Source of the DNA: Sisyra terminalis
Taxonomy: Eukaryota > Arthropoda > Insecta > Neuroptera > Sisyridae
DNA: 64,000 nucleotides
Direction: 5' to 3'
NCBI GenBank assembly: GCA_958496175.1
Contig: OY292276.1
Span: forward strand, 51,845,080-51,909,079
In this document: one piece after another, positions 33,478-44,561 of the stretch
Position numbering within the stretch: position 1 is the first letter of the stretch
Layout: every line of letters begins with the position of its first letter
Notes under the pieces: generated by a model
What the model was told of the DNA's origin: nothing
The model's database searches: none
Seen by the model: only the letters and a program-made list of their open reading frames with translations
Position numbers and translations under genes: made by a program

Positions 33478-34440
33478 CAAGAGTGTCCAAGGAGGCGCAC
33501 ATATGTTAAAGTTTTCCTTATTGTTGAATTCCTTATATCTAATCAAATCAATAGTTTAAACTTAGTATATATAAGAGTTCAAGATCAATTTGGAATTAAA
33601 ATTTATAGTCTTTCATAAGATTTTCAGTACTAAATATATTTTCTTTTAGATTTAGTAAATTCGCTGTAAATTTTGATTCTTAATTTTTCATTTAAAAGGG
33701 AAAAGAAGAGTTCAAGCTCATTTTTTGGGGATCTGATGTATTTTAAGCATTGAGCTTAGGTTCTTTTTCAAGGGCGTCCAAGAAGGCACAAGTGTATCAA
33801 TTATTATTGAAATATTTAAGAAGTAAAATATTGTTCAAGTTTTCATTATTGTTGAACTGCTTATACGATATTTAATCAAATCAATAGTTTAAAGTTATTA
33901 AATAATTATAAATATAAGTTATAGATCAATTTGGAGTTAAAGTTTATAGTCTCTCTTAAAATTTCCAGTGCTAAATATATTATTTTTTGGATTTAAAGAA
34001 TTCACTATAAATTTTGATTAAGAATTTTTCAACTAAAATTGAAAATAAGAGTTCAAGTTATTTTTTTTTGGGATCTGATGTGTTTTAAACTTTGAACATA
34101 GGTTCCTTTTCAAGGGCGTCCAAGGAGGCACAAGTGCATTAATTGTTGTTGAAATATTTATGAAGTAAAATGTTGTTCAAGTTTTCATTATTGGTGAACT
34201 ACGGAAATTTAATCAAATCAATAGTTTAAGGTTATAAAATGATTATATGTACTAATTAAAGATCAATTTAGAGTTGAAATTTATATTCTTTCAAAAAATT
34301 TTCACTACTAAATATTTTTTAGAATTAGTTAATTCGCTGCAAATTTTGATTCAAAATTTTTCAACCAGAAGTGAAAATAAGAGTTCAAATTCATTTTTTT
34401 TTGGGGTCAGATGTATTTTAAACTTTAGTTTTGGTTTTTC
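33478..34440. repeat. Tandem array, three copies of a ~290-340 bp unit
   Basis: Units start at 33478, 33769 and 34111 with CAAGGGCGTCCAAGGAGGCA or a variant. Each contains TAATCAAATCAATAGTTTAA, AAGATCAATTTGGAGTT, TTTTCAGTACTAAATAT, AATTCGCTGTAAATTTTGAT and TTTTTTTGGGGATCTGATGT. Copies two and three carry an extra TGTTGTTGAAATATTTATGA stretch. Unrelated to the 275 bp array. Confidence 0.9.
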
Positions 34441-34460
34441 AAACTATGTTATAATGCATT

Positions 34461-34535
34461 GGTTCCCAACCCTATGCCCGCGGGTACCATGGAGCCCATT
34501 GACCGCTTCTTGTATATTGTGTGGCCTCTTTAAAA
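34461..34535 (+). mobile_element. hAT-like terminal fragment
   Basis: ATTGGTTCCCAACCCTATGC then CCGCGGGTACCATGGAGCCC resembles CAGTGGTTCCCAACC-type hAT termini and the inverted fragment at 25935-26022. It runs into a mariner remnant. Confidence 0.4.
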
Positions 34536-34635
34536 AGATATTTAAATTTACAGTGCAATGTTATGAGGAACAACTGAAAGCTTCAGAGATGATCAAAATG
34601 TAATTTTTTGAAATTTGCTTAGTAATTAATCGTTT

Positions 34636-34785
34636 TTATTACTTTGGCAATAAAAATTTGCATACTAGATGTCAAAACATTGATATTATTGCATCTCCTG
34701 GATTTAAAATCAAAAGTCTTAACAAAATTTTGTGTTCAAATTGTATATTAAAAAAAAAATACTTTCCTGTACCCACATAGTTAAT
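34636..34785 (+). mobile_element. mariner 3' end remnant
   Basis: TTTGGCAATAAAAATTTGCA, GATGTCAAAACATTGATA, TTAAAATCAAAAGTCTTAAC, AAAATTTTGTGTTCAAATTG and TACTTTCCTGTACC parallel the mariner 3' end at 53195-53356 (same phrases, ending TTACTTTCCGGTACACC). Only the terminal coding and UTR remain here. Confidence 0.5.
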
Positions 34786-35130
34786 TTCTATTTCATAGGA
34801 AAAAAAATTGAAGTAATTTTTGAGTGGTAGATAAATATTTTCCAGGGCGAAAAAGTAAAAAATTGTGTAAACTATTATTGTTTTTATGATAACCGTTCAA
34901 TGATCTGTTTATATCTCGGGTTTCAATTAATGAACTGTGACGTCACAGAAGACCAATAAGCGCTTCCATTGGTTCATTAAAATTAAAACTTTTTTTCTGC
35001 CAAAATATAAATTTTGCAAAAATTTAAAACTTTAATAATGTCCTTTATCGATTAAAAGAACGCGGTTATGGTCTATTACCTTAGCCCTTTTAGTATTGGG
35101 TATACAAAAAACAAATCCTATTTTTTTAAT
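34786..35130. other. Intronic AT-rich spacer
   Basis: Nothing recognised. Confidence 0.45.
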
Positions 35131-35143
35131 GTACCTCTTATCG

Positions 35144-35488
35144 GTAAAAAATATTCAGAGGACTAGGATCAAATAATAATCAGTCAAAACTATTTATTAC
35201 ATGTGCGACGTTTCGGCACGGTTATTGAGCCTTCCTCAGGCGTTTGTAAATAATCGCTTTAACTTTGTTAAAAACAATCATTGTCGATTCATTTTTATAC
35301 GGTACAGTTGGTAAAAACAATCATAAAACTCCCAAGATACACAACATTTTTTCAGTAAAATATATAAAATAAAATTTCAACAAAAACAATTCAAAATTAG
35401 TTAAAGAATGACGTTAATTTAAAAAAATGACGTTATTTTAATTTTTTTTACCAATTTATCATAATTGAGGATCTGAAACTTTACAATA
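35144..35488 (-). mobile_element. 345 bp hammerhead-like retroelement with perfect 13 bp target duplication
   Basis: GTACCTCTTATCG flanks it exactly (35131-35143 and 35489-35501). On the minus strand, 35203-35244 reads AACGCCTGAGGAAGGCTC, AATAACCGTGCCGAAACGTC, GCACATG: core box CTGAGGA, a short GGC/GCC stem II, GAAA, then ACGT and a GTC cleavage-type triplet, with GC/GC available for stem I. A 12 bp phrase ATGACGTTAWTT is doubled at 35407-35440. No ORF and no inverted termini; the precise duplication suggests target-primed insertion. Confidence 0.8.
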
Positions 35489-35501
35489 GTACCTCTTATC
35501 G

Positions 35502-38500
35502 TTTAAATTTTCTTTTATAACCGATTCAGGAAAAAAATAAATTAGTGAATGAAAACATCAAAAGTTCTGTAGTAGAATTGAACGATTTAATAAAATGTTG
35601 AAAATCTTTTCTACATTTGAAATTTATTTGTATTTTTAAAGTAAAATTTTATTTGAAAAGAAAACTATTATCGTTGAGAAAAGCGATACATATTTGTAAG
35701 TAGTTTTTCCTTTGAATTGTGATAGATGTTTTTGTAAAGCGAAAATATTATTGGTATGTTACACAGGTGAAGTTGAGGGAATCAAGTATCAGCAAGTATC
35801 ACATAAAATTTTGACCTAGTAACAAACAAGTCTACCCCATATTCATACTGTTACGGTAGCAATGCATCCAGCATCCCCATCAACAACTGGCCATGCCGAG
35901 AAATCATCAACCTTAACATTTTATTCATGCATATTCAAGCAGAGGAGGATATAGCACAATATTACATTTTAATACGATTTAAAGTCACCGACCAATTACC
36001 ATACCAAGTTGGGGCCGTTACCATTACGCTGTTTAATTAAAGTCAGGCTTAACACATAAACACCACGACAACTCGACTAGCATTATTATAATAACAAGAG
36101 GGAAAATTTACAAGTGACAAAACCAAACTAGAATGCAAGTCTTCTGCTATATGATTTTATAAATACGTTATTACAATAATCCTTGGCGATATTTCTTCGT
36201 TAAAACTCGCATTTAGGTCTCATTTCTGCAATGCTTATAAGTGGCTAGATAATGGTATGCAAAAAATTTTCTTGTTCGTTATCGTAAAATGTTTCGAATA
36301 ATTTGCTGGAACCTTCGTTGTAGAACTGTTACAAATTTCAAACAATTTAAAAAGTATAATTGATTAAATTAAATTTAATGTTTTTATAAATTATTTCAAA
36401 CAACTTCTAGTTCATTAAAATTTAAACATCAAAATTGATACGGAATGCCGAATTTAATATAATTTTTACAATTTTTGATTTAAGACATATATTTAACTGA
36501 TAACAATTTAATACATCATGATATTTTTAATTGCTTACTTAACCCATTTTATTCAATTAATACAATATATTATTTAGTTAATGCTCTTATAATTTTCGAC
36601 TTTATTTGCCGTTCATGAATTATAAATATTTTTTTTACTTGGATCAATTTTTTATGGAAAACAAATGTTATTTTTTACATTGTAAGTGGTAATTTTTCAA
36701 ATAATTAAAACTGAATTTCTTCGAAATTAATGGAACTTACCACTTGAATCTTATTTTTTTTGAATCAAAAACTTGGTTCATAACTCTTACTGATTTTTAT
36801 TGAAAGAGATCTTAATTTTAAACCTCAATTTCCCAATTTTCTTATTTTGAATACCAAATTGTGCCTCTATTTTGACTAATAATTACAACTTTGCACTTTG
36901 CTAAGAAAGTTATTCAAATTAAGATATTTTTAATAAAATTTCATATACTTGTATTTTATAATTTTTCACACTTATCTTTAGAATACATAGCTACATACAA
37001 ACAATTTGTTCTCCAAAGATCAATAATGTCAATCGATTTGGCTTAATCTGAATGTGTAAATAATTATACCTACAAAAAATAATTTCAGGTGTATCTGTAT
37101 ATATAATCTATATATTTAAAACAAAGTCGTGTTAGCCTATTTATAACTGAAGAATAGCTGAACCGATTTTCACGATCTATGATTTATTGGATTTGTCTAC
37201 TCCTAGATTAATAGAAAAATTATTAAAATATGTGAGAAATTATGAATGAATTGCGTTTTTAAGTAATTTATGTGTGACATTCCTCAATTGTTTGCTCACG
37301 TTACGCACATTTATACATTATTTGTAATCATTTATGCCTGTAGTTTGCGAAAAACGTATATCAACCGTTTGAATTTGAATTTTTTATTTAATGAATTTAA
37401 GTTTTAAACTTAAAATTTAATTTATATTTTGTATGAGTGTTATTAATAAATCTTCTTGTGACAGTATTATAATTAACAATTTTGCAACCTAAAAGATCTA
37501 ATATTTCTAATGAATCTATAAAATAAAACCAATCTTTAAAAATTTTTTCGTGCTGATGTTTATAAAATCATGACTGGAATTGTGATAGGATTTCAGGAAT
37601 ATTTTTCTTTGTATTTAGCCAATGCGTAAAAGGTGTAAATAGAAGTGAAAGAGTAGAAATTATTTTTAAAATCAAAGACAGTACTTAGCACTAGAAGAAA
37701 ATCAAAACCACCAATACTATTATGGGTACCTGGTCAGAGCGTCGATAAATTAACCTTCGTTTGGCAATTTGAAATTTGATAAAAGTATCAATATATGTAT
37801 TAAGAAATGAAAAGTACACCAAAAGAAGATATATTCATTCATCAAACAAATCCTAATATATTATATATCGTACGATTAGGGATGCAACAATACTCATAAA
37901 AAACATCGATAATTTTAAAAATAAAACATCAAAGTTTATGAATGATAAACAGATTCTATTTTCGATGGTTTTCATCACCATTGAAATACATTTCATAAAC
38001 CGTTCATACTAAACCATATCATATTAAAGTTTTAGAGTAATCGGTTTGGTTTTGCTAAGAAAAAAAGAAAAATATGTTTTCATTTTTCATTTATATAAAT
38101 GATTTTTTTTTCACAAAAATTAATTGAGATAGAGATCTAAAACTTCCAAGATCTTAGTACTTTATAAGTATCTACATATCTCAGGGTATCAGTATCATTA
38201 AAAAATCTTTCCTGGGCCAATGCACTATGTGCCAATTATAACCTTAGGCCATTTTTTAGTAAAAATGCGTAAACCTAATTTACTCGAATATATTTTTTTT
38301 TAAAATCCAAGCTTAACTAAATGCATGGGATTAACAGAGACAGCAACGATTTAATATAAATACACAAGTTATTAACGTGGATTATGGTTATTAATCATTT
38401 AAATATCAAAATTAATGTTTTTAGGTAAATCTTTAAAAATTTCTGTTGAATTATTAATGGCTGCAACAAGTTTAATTTTTTAAATAGAAAGCCTATGGCG

Positions 38501-39054
38501 TCTATGGTTTCCAAATTTGGGTTGAAAGTTGAGAATCTATATGAACTTTTAGTATTTGAATTCAAGCTTTTTAACAAATTTTTTGCAGTAAAATATTGCA
38601 ATAATTTTTGATTACAAAGCCTACTTTAATGATTTTTTTATTTATCCAGAAATAATACACTAAATTAGTCTTAAGTGGTCAAGCTTCGATAGTATATTCA
38701 ATATAAAAATTACAAAACTTTTTGGTTCGAATTAATAAGTATACGATACTTAGGTAAATCTCTTATGATGTCTTTAAAAAAATTTAGTGGAATTGTGACT
38801 CTGTGGATTTTAATTTCTTACTTGCTGATTTTTATTATTATTATGTACTATAAGGTTGAAAAATTTAAAAGCCAAATATCTAACAATTTTGAGGTATGAA
38901 TTCATACCTCAAATTGAAAAGGCAAATAAATTGTTAAGATACTACAAATTTTTGATATCTAAAAAAAATCTGGTCAAACTATCCATAGGAAAGCATTTCC
39001 TAGTAGGGAACCACATTTCAATGCCTAAATAATTGATTTTTCGTAATTAATTAA
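35502..39054. other. Intronic AT-rich DNA; complex stretch at 35830-36110
   Basis: Mostly AT-rich with nothing recognised. 35830-36110 has balanced composition and high complexity (CATCCAGCATCCCCATCAAC, CTGGCCATGCCGAGAAATC, CAAGTTGGGGCCGTTACC) without repeat or coding features, so it is a candidate conserved intronic element. 37105-37180 (AACAAAGTCGTGTTAGC, GCTGAACCGATTTTCACG) resembles the end of the widespread repeat at 44562-45580. Confidence 0.4.
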
Positions 39055-39314
39055 TTGTGTCGTTTATTTTGAAAGTGATGTAAGTCCATTTCAAGGACGA
39101 TCAATATGGTAATTTTTGTTCTTGTTACTAAAACAAAGTATGTTAATTATTAAACTGCTTAGTTTACACAAACTATTGATTTGATTTTAGTTGTTAACAA
39201 AATGCTAATTATTCCCTCCCCCTTAGTATCTTATGCTCTCAAGGTTAACAATGATAATACTATAGAGATTGTTCTTGAAATGGACTTAAGCCATTTTCAA
39301 AATAAATGGCTCCA
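39055..39314. mobile_element. TTAA-flanked MITE, second copy (260 bp)
   Basis: Termini TCGTTTATTTTGAAAGTG and CATTTTCAAAATAAATGGC, with inner AAGTCCATTTCAAG and CTTGAAATGGACTT. TTAA precedes it (39051-39054). The right side is TTAC, one change from TTAA. Same family as 22966-23207. Confidence 0.78.
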
Positions 39315-39464
39315 TTACTACTAAACTATTTTGGCAGAAACGAAACAGTTTCAAAATTCTTTACGAACGATTTCTCATCGATTGGCAAAAAAAGAAATCG
39401 AATAATTTAAACTTTAAATTTTTTTTGGCTTATCGGTATAGGGTTCCATTTAAAGGCATTAGAG

Positions 39465-39887
39465 CAGGGGTGTCAAACTCGTGGCCCACGGGCCGCATGC
39501 GGCCCTAGATGAACATTTTTGCGGTCCAGTCAATATGTCCGACGCAAAGTTAAAATAAAATGGAAATATGAATTAGAAACAAAACCAATGTATAAAATTA
39601 TAATATTCTATATTTATAAACTATACTAAACTGTATTAATAACGCTCACGTTGAGTTGATTTTGGAAGTAGTCTCGGATTATAAAATTTTTGGCGAAATA
39701 GGAAAGATAGTAGCAAAGAAGAGATGTATCAGGACATAAATATAAATTTGACTTTATATTATGTTCACTACTATGTACAGTTCAAAATAAAATTATTTGT
39801 TTTTATAAACATTGATTTTTTTGCGGCCCATCTAAAGTTAAACATTATTTATTTGGCCTAAATAAGCTTTTGAGCTTGATACCCCAG
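39465..39887 (+). mobile_element. Non-autonomous hAT element (423 bp) with 8 bp target duplication
   Basis: It begins CAGGGGTGTCAAACTCGTGG, CCCACGGGCCGCATGCGGCC. It ends TTGAGCTTGATACCCCAG, the inverse of CTGGGGTATCAAGCTC. The flanks are CATTAGAG (39457-39464) and TATTAGAG (39888-39895), an 8 bp duplication with one change, diagnostic of hAT. It contains only AT-rich filler, no transposase. Confidence 0.88.
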
Positions 39888-39895
39888 TATTAGAG

Positions 39896-40323
39896 CATAT
39901 AAATTCTATATATAATAAAAGTCGTTTGGGGTAGAATTTATCCAATATTTTTTTTTTGATTTGAAAAAAACCATATTCAGGTTTATGAAAATGGCGGGTT
40001 TTAAAAAATTTGTAGTCAATTGATTAGGAAAACCATAAACAATATTAGTAATCCCCATGGGGTAATATTTTCAGTACACATTTATAGTAATAACATTGAA
40101 GTTTAAGAAAAAGTACCAAGCGATTCGTAGTTGACCTTTTTTAGTTTATGTAAGCTAATAAAATTTGCTTATTTTTTAAAGTTCATTGTTATGAAACATG
40201 GTTCCATGTCAAATTCCAAGCAAATTTTAAAATTAAATTACAAAAATTACCATAAATGATGGATAAATTAAAATTCTGACATAACATTATAAATTTGTAC
40301 TAAAGTTAATAATATTTTTAAAT
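39896..40323. other. Intronic AT-rich spacer
   Basis: Nothing recognised. Confidence 0.5.
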
Positions 40324-40335
40324 AATTTTCTTCTG

Positions 40336-40773
40336 AAAATAAGATTTTTTCGCTGACTTTGAACAGTTATACTCTGTATACAATATATAAAATATATTGC
40401 AGTCCAATTTATGTAGTATAATTTAACATAATAATATACAAATTTAATATAATAATATATAAAAATCATACCACCAACATAAATTTGAACAGAAGTTCAA
40501 ACAAAAATATTCGTGACGTATTGCCCAAAGTGAATCATCACAAAGCAGTTACGGAGTGATCCAAACTACTTGATGGCCACTGATGAAGATTGCTTGGCAA
40601 TCGAATTACGTATCTGGGCAATACGTCACGAATATTTTTGTTTGAACTTCTGTTCAAATTTATGTTGGTGGTATGATTTTTATATATTATTATATTATCA
40701 TAAATTTGTATATTATTATGTTAAATTATACTACATAAATTGGACTGCAATATATTTTATATATTGTATACAC
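40336..40773 (+). mobile_element. Hammerhead-like family B, rearranged fold-back copy (438 bp)
   Basis: Flanked by a perfect 12 bp duplication AATTTTCTTCTG (40324-40335, 40774-40785). The order is 5' end (AAAATAAGATTTTTTCGCTG, GTATACAATATATAAAATAT), then the 3' body in inverted orientation to TGACGTATTGCCC, then from 40529 the body again in plus orientation (GTGAATCATCAC, CCACTGATGAAGATTGCTTG, GCAATCGAATTACG) through to the 3' end. The switch points coincide with the internal inverted phrase, as expected for strand switching during reverse transcription. Confidence 0.85.
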
Positions 40774-40830
40774 AATTTTCTTCTGGTTATTAAAACTAGT
40801 CGATAAATTGGTTGTGTCCATAATTTACAT

Positions 40831-41078
40831 AATTTTATTTATTTTTGGTAGGATAGTGGACATGAAAGGATGTAGATCCATGTACTAATTATTAATTCAG
40901 CGACACGTTTCGGTTTTTTATTAGACCTTCATCAGGTTTCTTAATATGAAGTACACAATTCATATTAAGAAGCCTGATGAAGGTCTAATAAAAGACCGAA
41001 ACGTCTCGTTAAATTAATAATTAGTACATGGATCTACATCCTTTCATGTCCACTATCCTACTAAAAATAAATAAAATT
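40831..41078. repeat. 248 bp near-perfect palindrome with a hammerhead-like core in each arm
   Basis: The 120-base arms (40831-40950 and 40959-41078) are separated by GTACACAA. The right arm has AAGCCTGATGAAGGTCTAAT, AAAAGACCGAAACGTCTCG (40970-41010). The left arm, read on the minus strand, has ACCTGATGAAGGTCTAATA, AAAAACCGAAACGTGTCGC (40900-40938). Both keep CTGATGA, stem II GGTC(T)/GACC and GAAACGT. An RNA of either strand would fold into one long hairpin. Confidence 0.88.
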
Positions 41079-43180
41079 AATACTAGTGTTGTTGAGAAAA
41101 CATAAATGATTTTGCTACGTATATTAAAGAGAGTTTTCATTGTCGCGACTGTTTATTAATTAGTCCAAATTAATTATTAATCTAAGATTGATTAAAATTG
41201 ATTGTTTCTTTATGGAATATAAATTAAATTTGCTGATGAAATCTTACGCATTATTTGTATTTAAGTAAAGACTTGTTGATGCATGAGTGTAAAAAATATG
41301 GTAATGAATCTTGGACATCCACACTACAGAAGACATACAAATTGTGAATCAGGTCCAATAAAACAATGATCCTTTTATATGTTTTCTCTTTAAAATTCAC
41401 ACTGATGTTCGTTTCGAAAATATCATTGATATATATAAATATAAATAAGTAAACTTGAATGGGAGAACAAGTGAGATTTTATTAGCATTTTACCAATTTG
41501 GGAACTTGGCACAACTCGACAACCCTTCAGCAATACGAAGAATTACTATTGAATCTATCAGAAACGAGTCCATTGACCGTTTGAATTGTCTACTATAAGA
41601 GCATAAAGGAGTACCAAAGAGTTATTGCTTATTCATAGTATGTCTTGTGGCTAACTCTAGTCAACCCGTTTCTCAATATTATCAACTCACGTTTATTATA
41701 AGGTGTAGATAGACAATTTCTCTTTCTTTTGACAATTTAATAGAGAGATACGATATTATTTACAATCTCGCTTACTATTGATTAATAAAATATTTTTCAC
41801 GAAAACGATGATAACGTAAATAGAAAAAGAAATTGTAATTAAAATTTTGATTAATATTTTCGATCATTTTGTAAATCTCATCAACAACCAATAAATCAAA
41901 TTCATGTTACGTCACTACCATTGAATTCATTAACATAGTTTTAGATTATCTTCCGTTTAAAACCGGTCAAATATGAGAGAAAGAGAAAACTTTTATACAT
42001 TTTTATATTCTCATACAACGATAGAATATTATGTAAAAGAAATTTATTTTCTTAGATTTATTTAGACTTTTCTATACTATGCTACTAGGTCAAAACGTTT
42101 TATATTATTTCTCTTATCATTTCGCGAGTTTTTACAAGATATTTTACATTTTTTTAATATCTAGCGATGCGATATATATTATACATACATACAATATTGA
42201 TAGCCTCAATAGTTAACCAAAACGGATGGCACAGCAATAATAGCAAAACAATGTTGGAAATACCATTCAAATTTATTGCTATACGTGTTGGTCGTAAATT
42301 TGCAATGTTAATGTTAATATTGATAACTACACAAATTACAATAAGTCGCAGATAATTAAATAGCGCTAAAACGCACATTAACGACTTTTAAATACGGTGA
42401 CTCCAAAGTATGGGAGAGCATAGAAATTACGTTTGACAAATTTCATTCATGTTTTGCGCCTAATTAATGTCACTCGTGGTCATTTGATTATTATTTGTCT
42501 AAATCTCCCATATGGATGGAGAGAAAACGGCACAAATCGTTTTGATGTATTCAATTACACAGTATTAAATCAAGCAATTGACAATCAATGTCATAGCAGG
42601 ATTCATACACTATAAAGTTCTTTGATTATATTTCATGTTTTCCGCAATAATTTGATACGCAAATTAAAATCATTGAGCTCTTTTTATCCTAATTAAAATT
42701 ATTTGCACGTTTTTTTAATTCAATATGCGAATCATTTGAAATGAATTCCAGATTTGTTAATATGAAAACCACAAATATTAAAAACAAGGTTTTGATTTAA
42801 TGATTCATCGATATTTTCATAAAAGAGCTCATTAAATTGAATACATTCTTTTTGATAAATAATTAGGTTTTCTAATTAGAGCTATTTAATAGTGTTTATT
42901 GTTGAACTAAAAAAAAAATATATTTTACCTAAAACTGCCTTCATTCTTCAATTAGTTCAACTCTTCCAGCTACTTAAACTCCGCTAAAGATTAATTGCCT
43001 GCCATCACTACCATGATATAGCGATACATCGCTGAACTGGTAAATTACATAATAGTCCACAAAAAAAAATTCTGCAGTTTAAATTTATTTTATATTATAA
43101 ATCTGGGAAAGAAAATAATCATTCGTATGAAAGGATATAACCAAGGGTATTTTCACTAAGCATTTGTTAAAATTCGAGCA
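41079..43180. other. Intronic AT-rich DNA
   Basis: No gene or repeat recognised. Overlapping frames on opposite strands at 42154-42378 shadow each other. Confidence 0.5.
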
Positions 43181-43972
43181 AAAATGAACCAAATTTTTTG
43201 TTGGTAACTATTAAAATTTGCCCAACAATTTCCCTACTGATATTTCTTCCAGATACACAACTTGAAGAAACCAAGAAATCGTCGGGGTATTTAAGTTTTG
43301 TAAGGGATTATTCTACTATCCAAAAAAATATCGAGCTTTTTTGGTCTTTCTATTTCTTATAAATTTAAAATGGAGCCCCTAATAGCATTTTTTTTGAAAT
43401 ATTAAAAAAAAGGTATAACATATCCAATTTTTCCCAAAATTAATAAAATGAACCAAATTTTGTGTAAGTAACTATTAAAATTTGCCCAACAATTTCCCCA
43501 CTGATATTTTTTCCAGATACACAACTTGAAGAAACCGAGAAATCGTCGGGGTATATATGTTTTGTAAGGGATTATTCTATTATCCAAAAAAATATCGAGC
43601 TTTTTTGGTCTTTCTATTTTTTTATAACTTTAAAATTAGACTCCTAATAGTGTTTTTTTTGAAATATAAAAAAAAAGGTATAACATATCCAATTTTTCCC
43701 AAAATAAATAAAATGAACCAAATTTTGTGTAGGTAAATATTAAAATTTACCCAATAATTTCCTAACTGATATTTCTTCCAGATACACAACTTGAAGAAAC
43801 CAAGAAATCGTCGGGGTATATATGTTTTGTATGGGATTATTCTACTATCCAAGAAAATATCGAGCTTTTTTGGTCTTTCTATTTCTTATAACTTTAAAAT
43901 TAGGCCTCTAACATTATTTTTTTTTTGAAATATTAAAGAAAAATGTATGACATATCCAATTTTATCCAAAGT
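43181..43972. repeat. Tandem array, three copies of a ~265 bp unit
   Basis: AATGAACCAAATTTTGTG recurs with its ATG at 43184, 43448 and 43714 (spacings 264, 266). Each unit has AAATTTGCCCAACAATTTCC, TTCCAGATACACAACTTGAA, GAAACCAAGAAATCGTCGGG, GGGATTATTCTACTATCC and ATATCGAGCTTTTTTGGTC. A minus-strand frame of about 60 codons stays open in two units, but its sequence is not recognisable. Confidence 0.93.
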
Positions 43973-44355
43973 ATATTTCCTAAAGCTCTTTTTTCTTCCA
44001 ACGCATTTTTTTAAAACAGGGACCAGTTATTATGGGAACCACAGAATCAGTTTCGAGAAATTTTAATGCATTTTATTTACTACTGTTGTTTGCTTGGTCC
44101 AGGGTGGAAAGGATTGAAATGATGCATAAATATTTCCTTTTATGTGCAATGCTTTGTAGATATTAAATGAATACTTCAATTAGTAGAATACAATAAATTT
44201 TATCAAAATCCGTCAAGTGGTTTTTGTGGAAAATGGTCCTTCGTCTTAATCGCTTTTTTATGTCAAATAACATATTTTACTTTAAAAGTTTTGAGTTCAA
44301 ATTTGCATAGTAAATTAATTGCTAAATAAAATTAGTTTTGAAACTAAAAACAAAT
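43973..44355. other. Intronic spacer
   Basis: Nothing recognised. Confidence 0.45.
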
Positions 44356-44535
44356 AGGCTACTGGTAGCCGAGTGGCCTACCACTTCAAAACTAGCAGGG
44401 TTGGATCCTCGTATCGAGCAAATTTTCAATATTTCTTGATTACGAGTTTTTATTAACCCTAGAATCGCTAAAAGACCTTAGTAGTTACACGGCCACGATA
44501 AATAATAGTTACAAAATTAAATAATAAAGCACATT
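44356..44535 (+). mobile_element. tRNA-derived SINE copy, plus strand
   Basis: GGCTACTGGTAGCCGAGTGG (A box), CAGGGTTGGATCCTCG (B box), GAGCAAATTTTCAATATTTC, TTAACCCTAGAATCGCTAAA, AGACCTTAGTAGTTACACGG and an AATAATA-type tail. It is the only copy of the four on the plus strand. Confidence 0.85.
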
Positions 44536-44561
44536 TTTTCCAAATTTTTATTTAACATTGA

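Noticed and set aside
33226..33546. 106-codon minus-strand frame
   Set aside because: It starts inside a tandem repeat unit, has no recognisable domain or conserved copy in other units, and lies in a presumed intron.
42154..42378. Opposed frames on both strands
   Set aside because: Mutual shadows in AT-rich DNA; no domain in either.
44356..44535. A functional tRNA gene
   Set aside because: A and B boxes are present, but the cloverleaf acceptor stem is absent and the same body recurs in three other copies, so it is a SINE.
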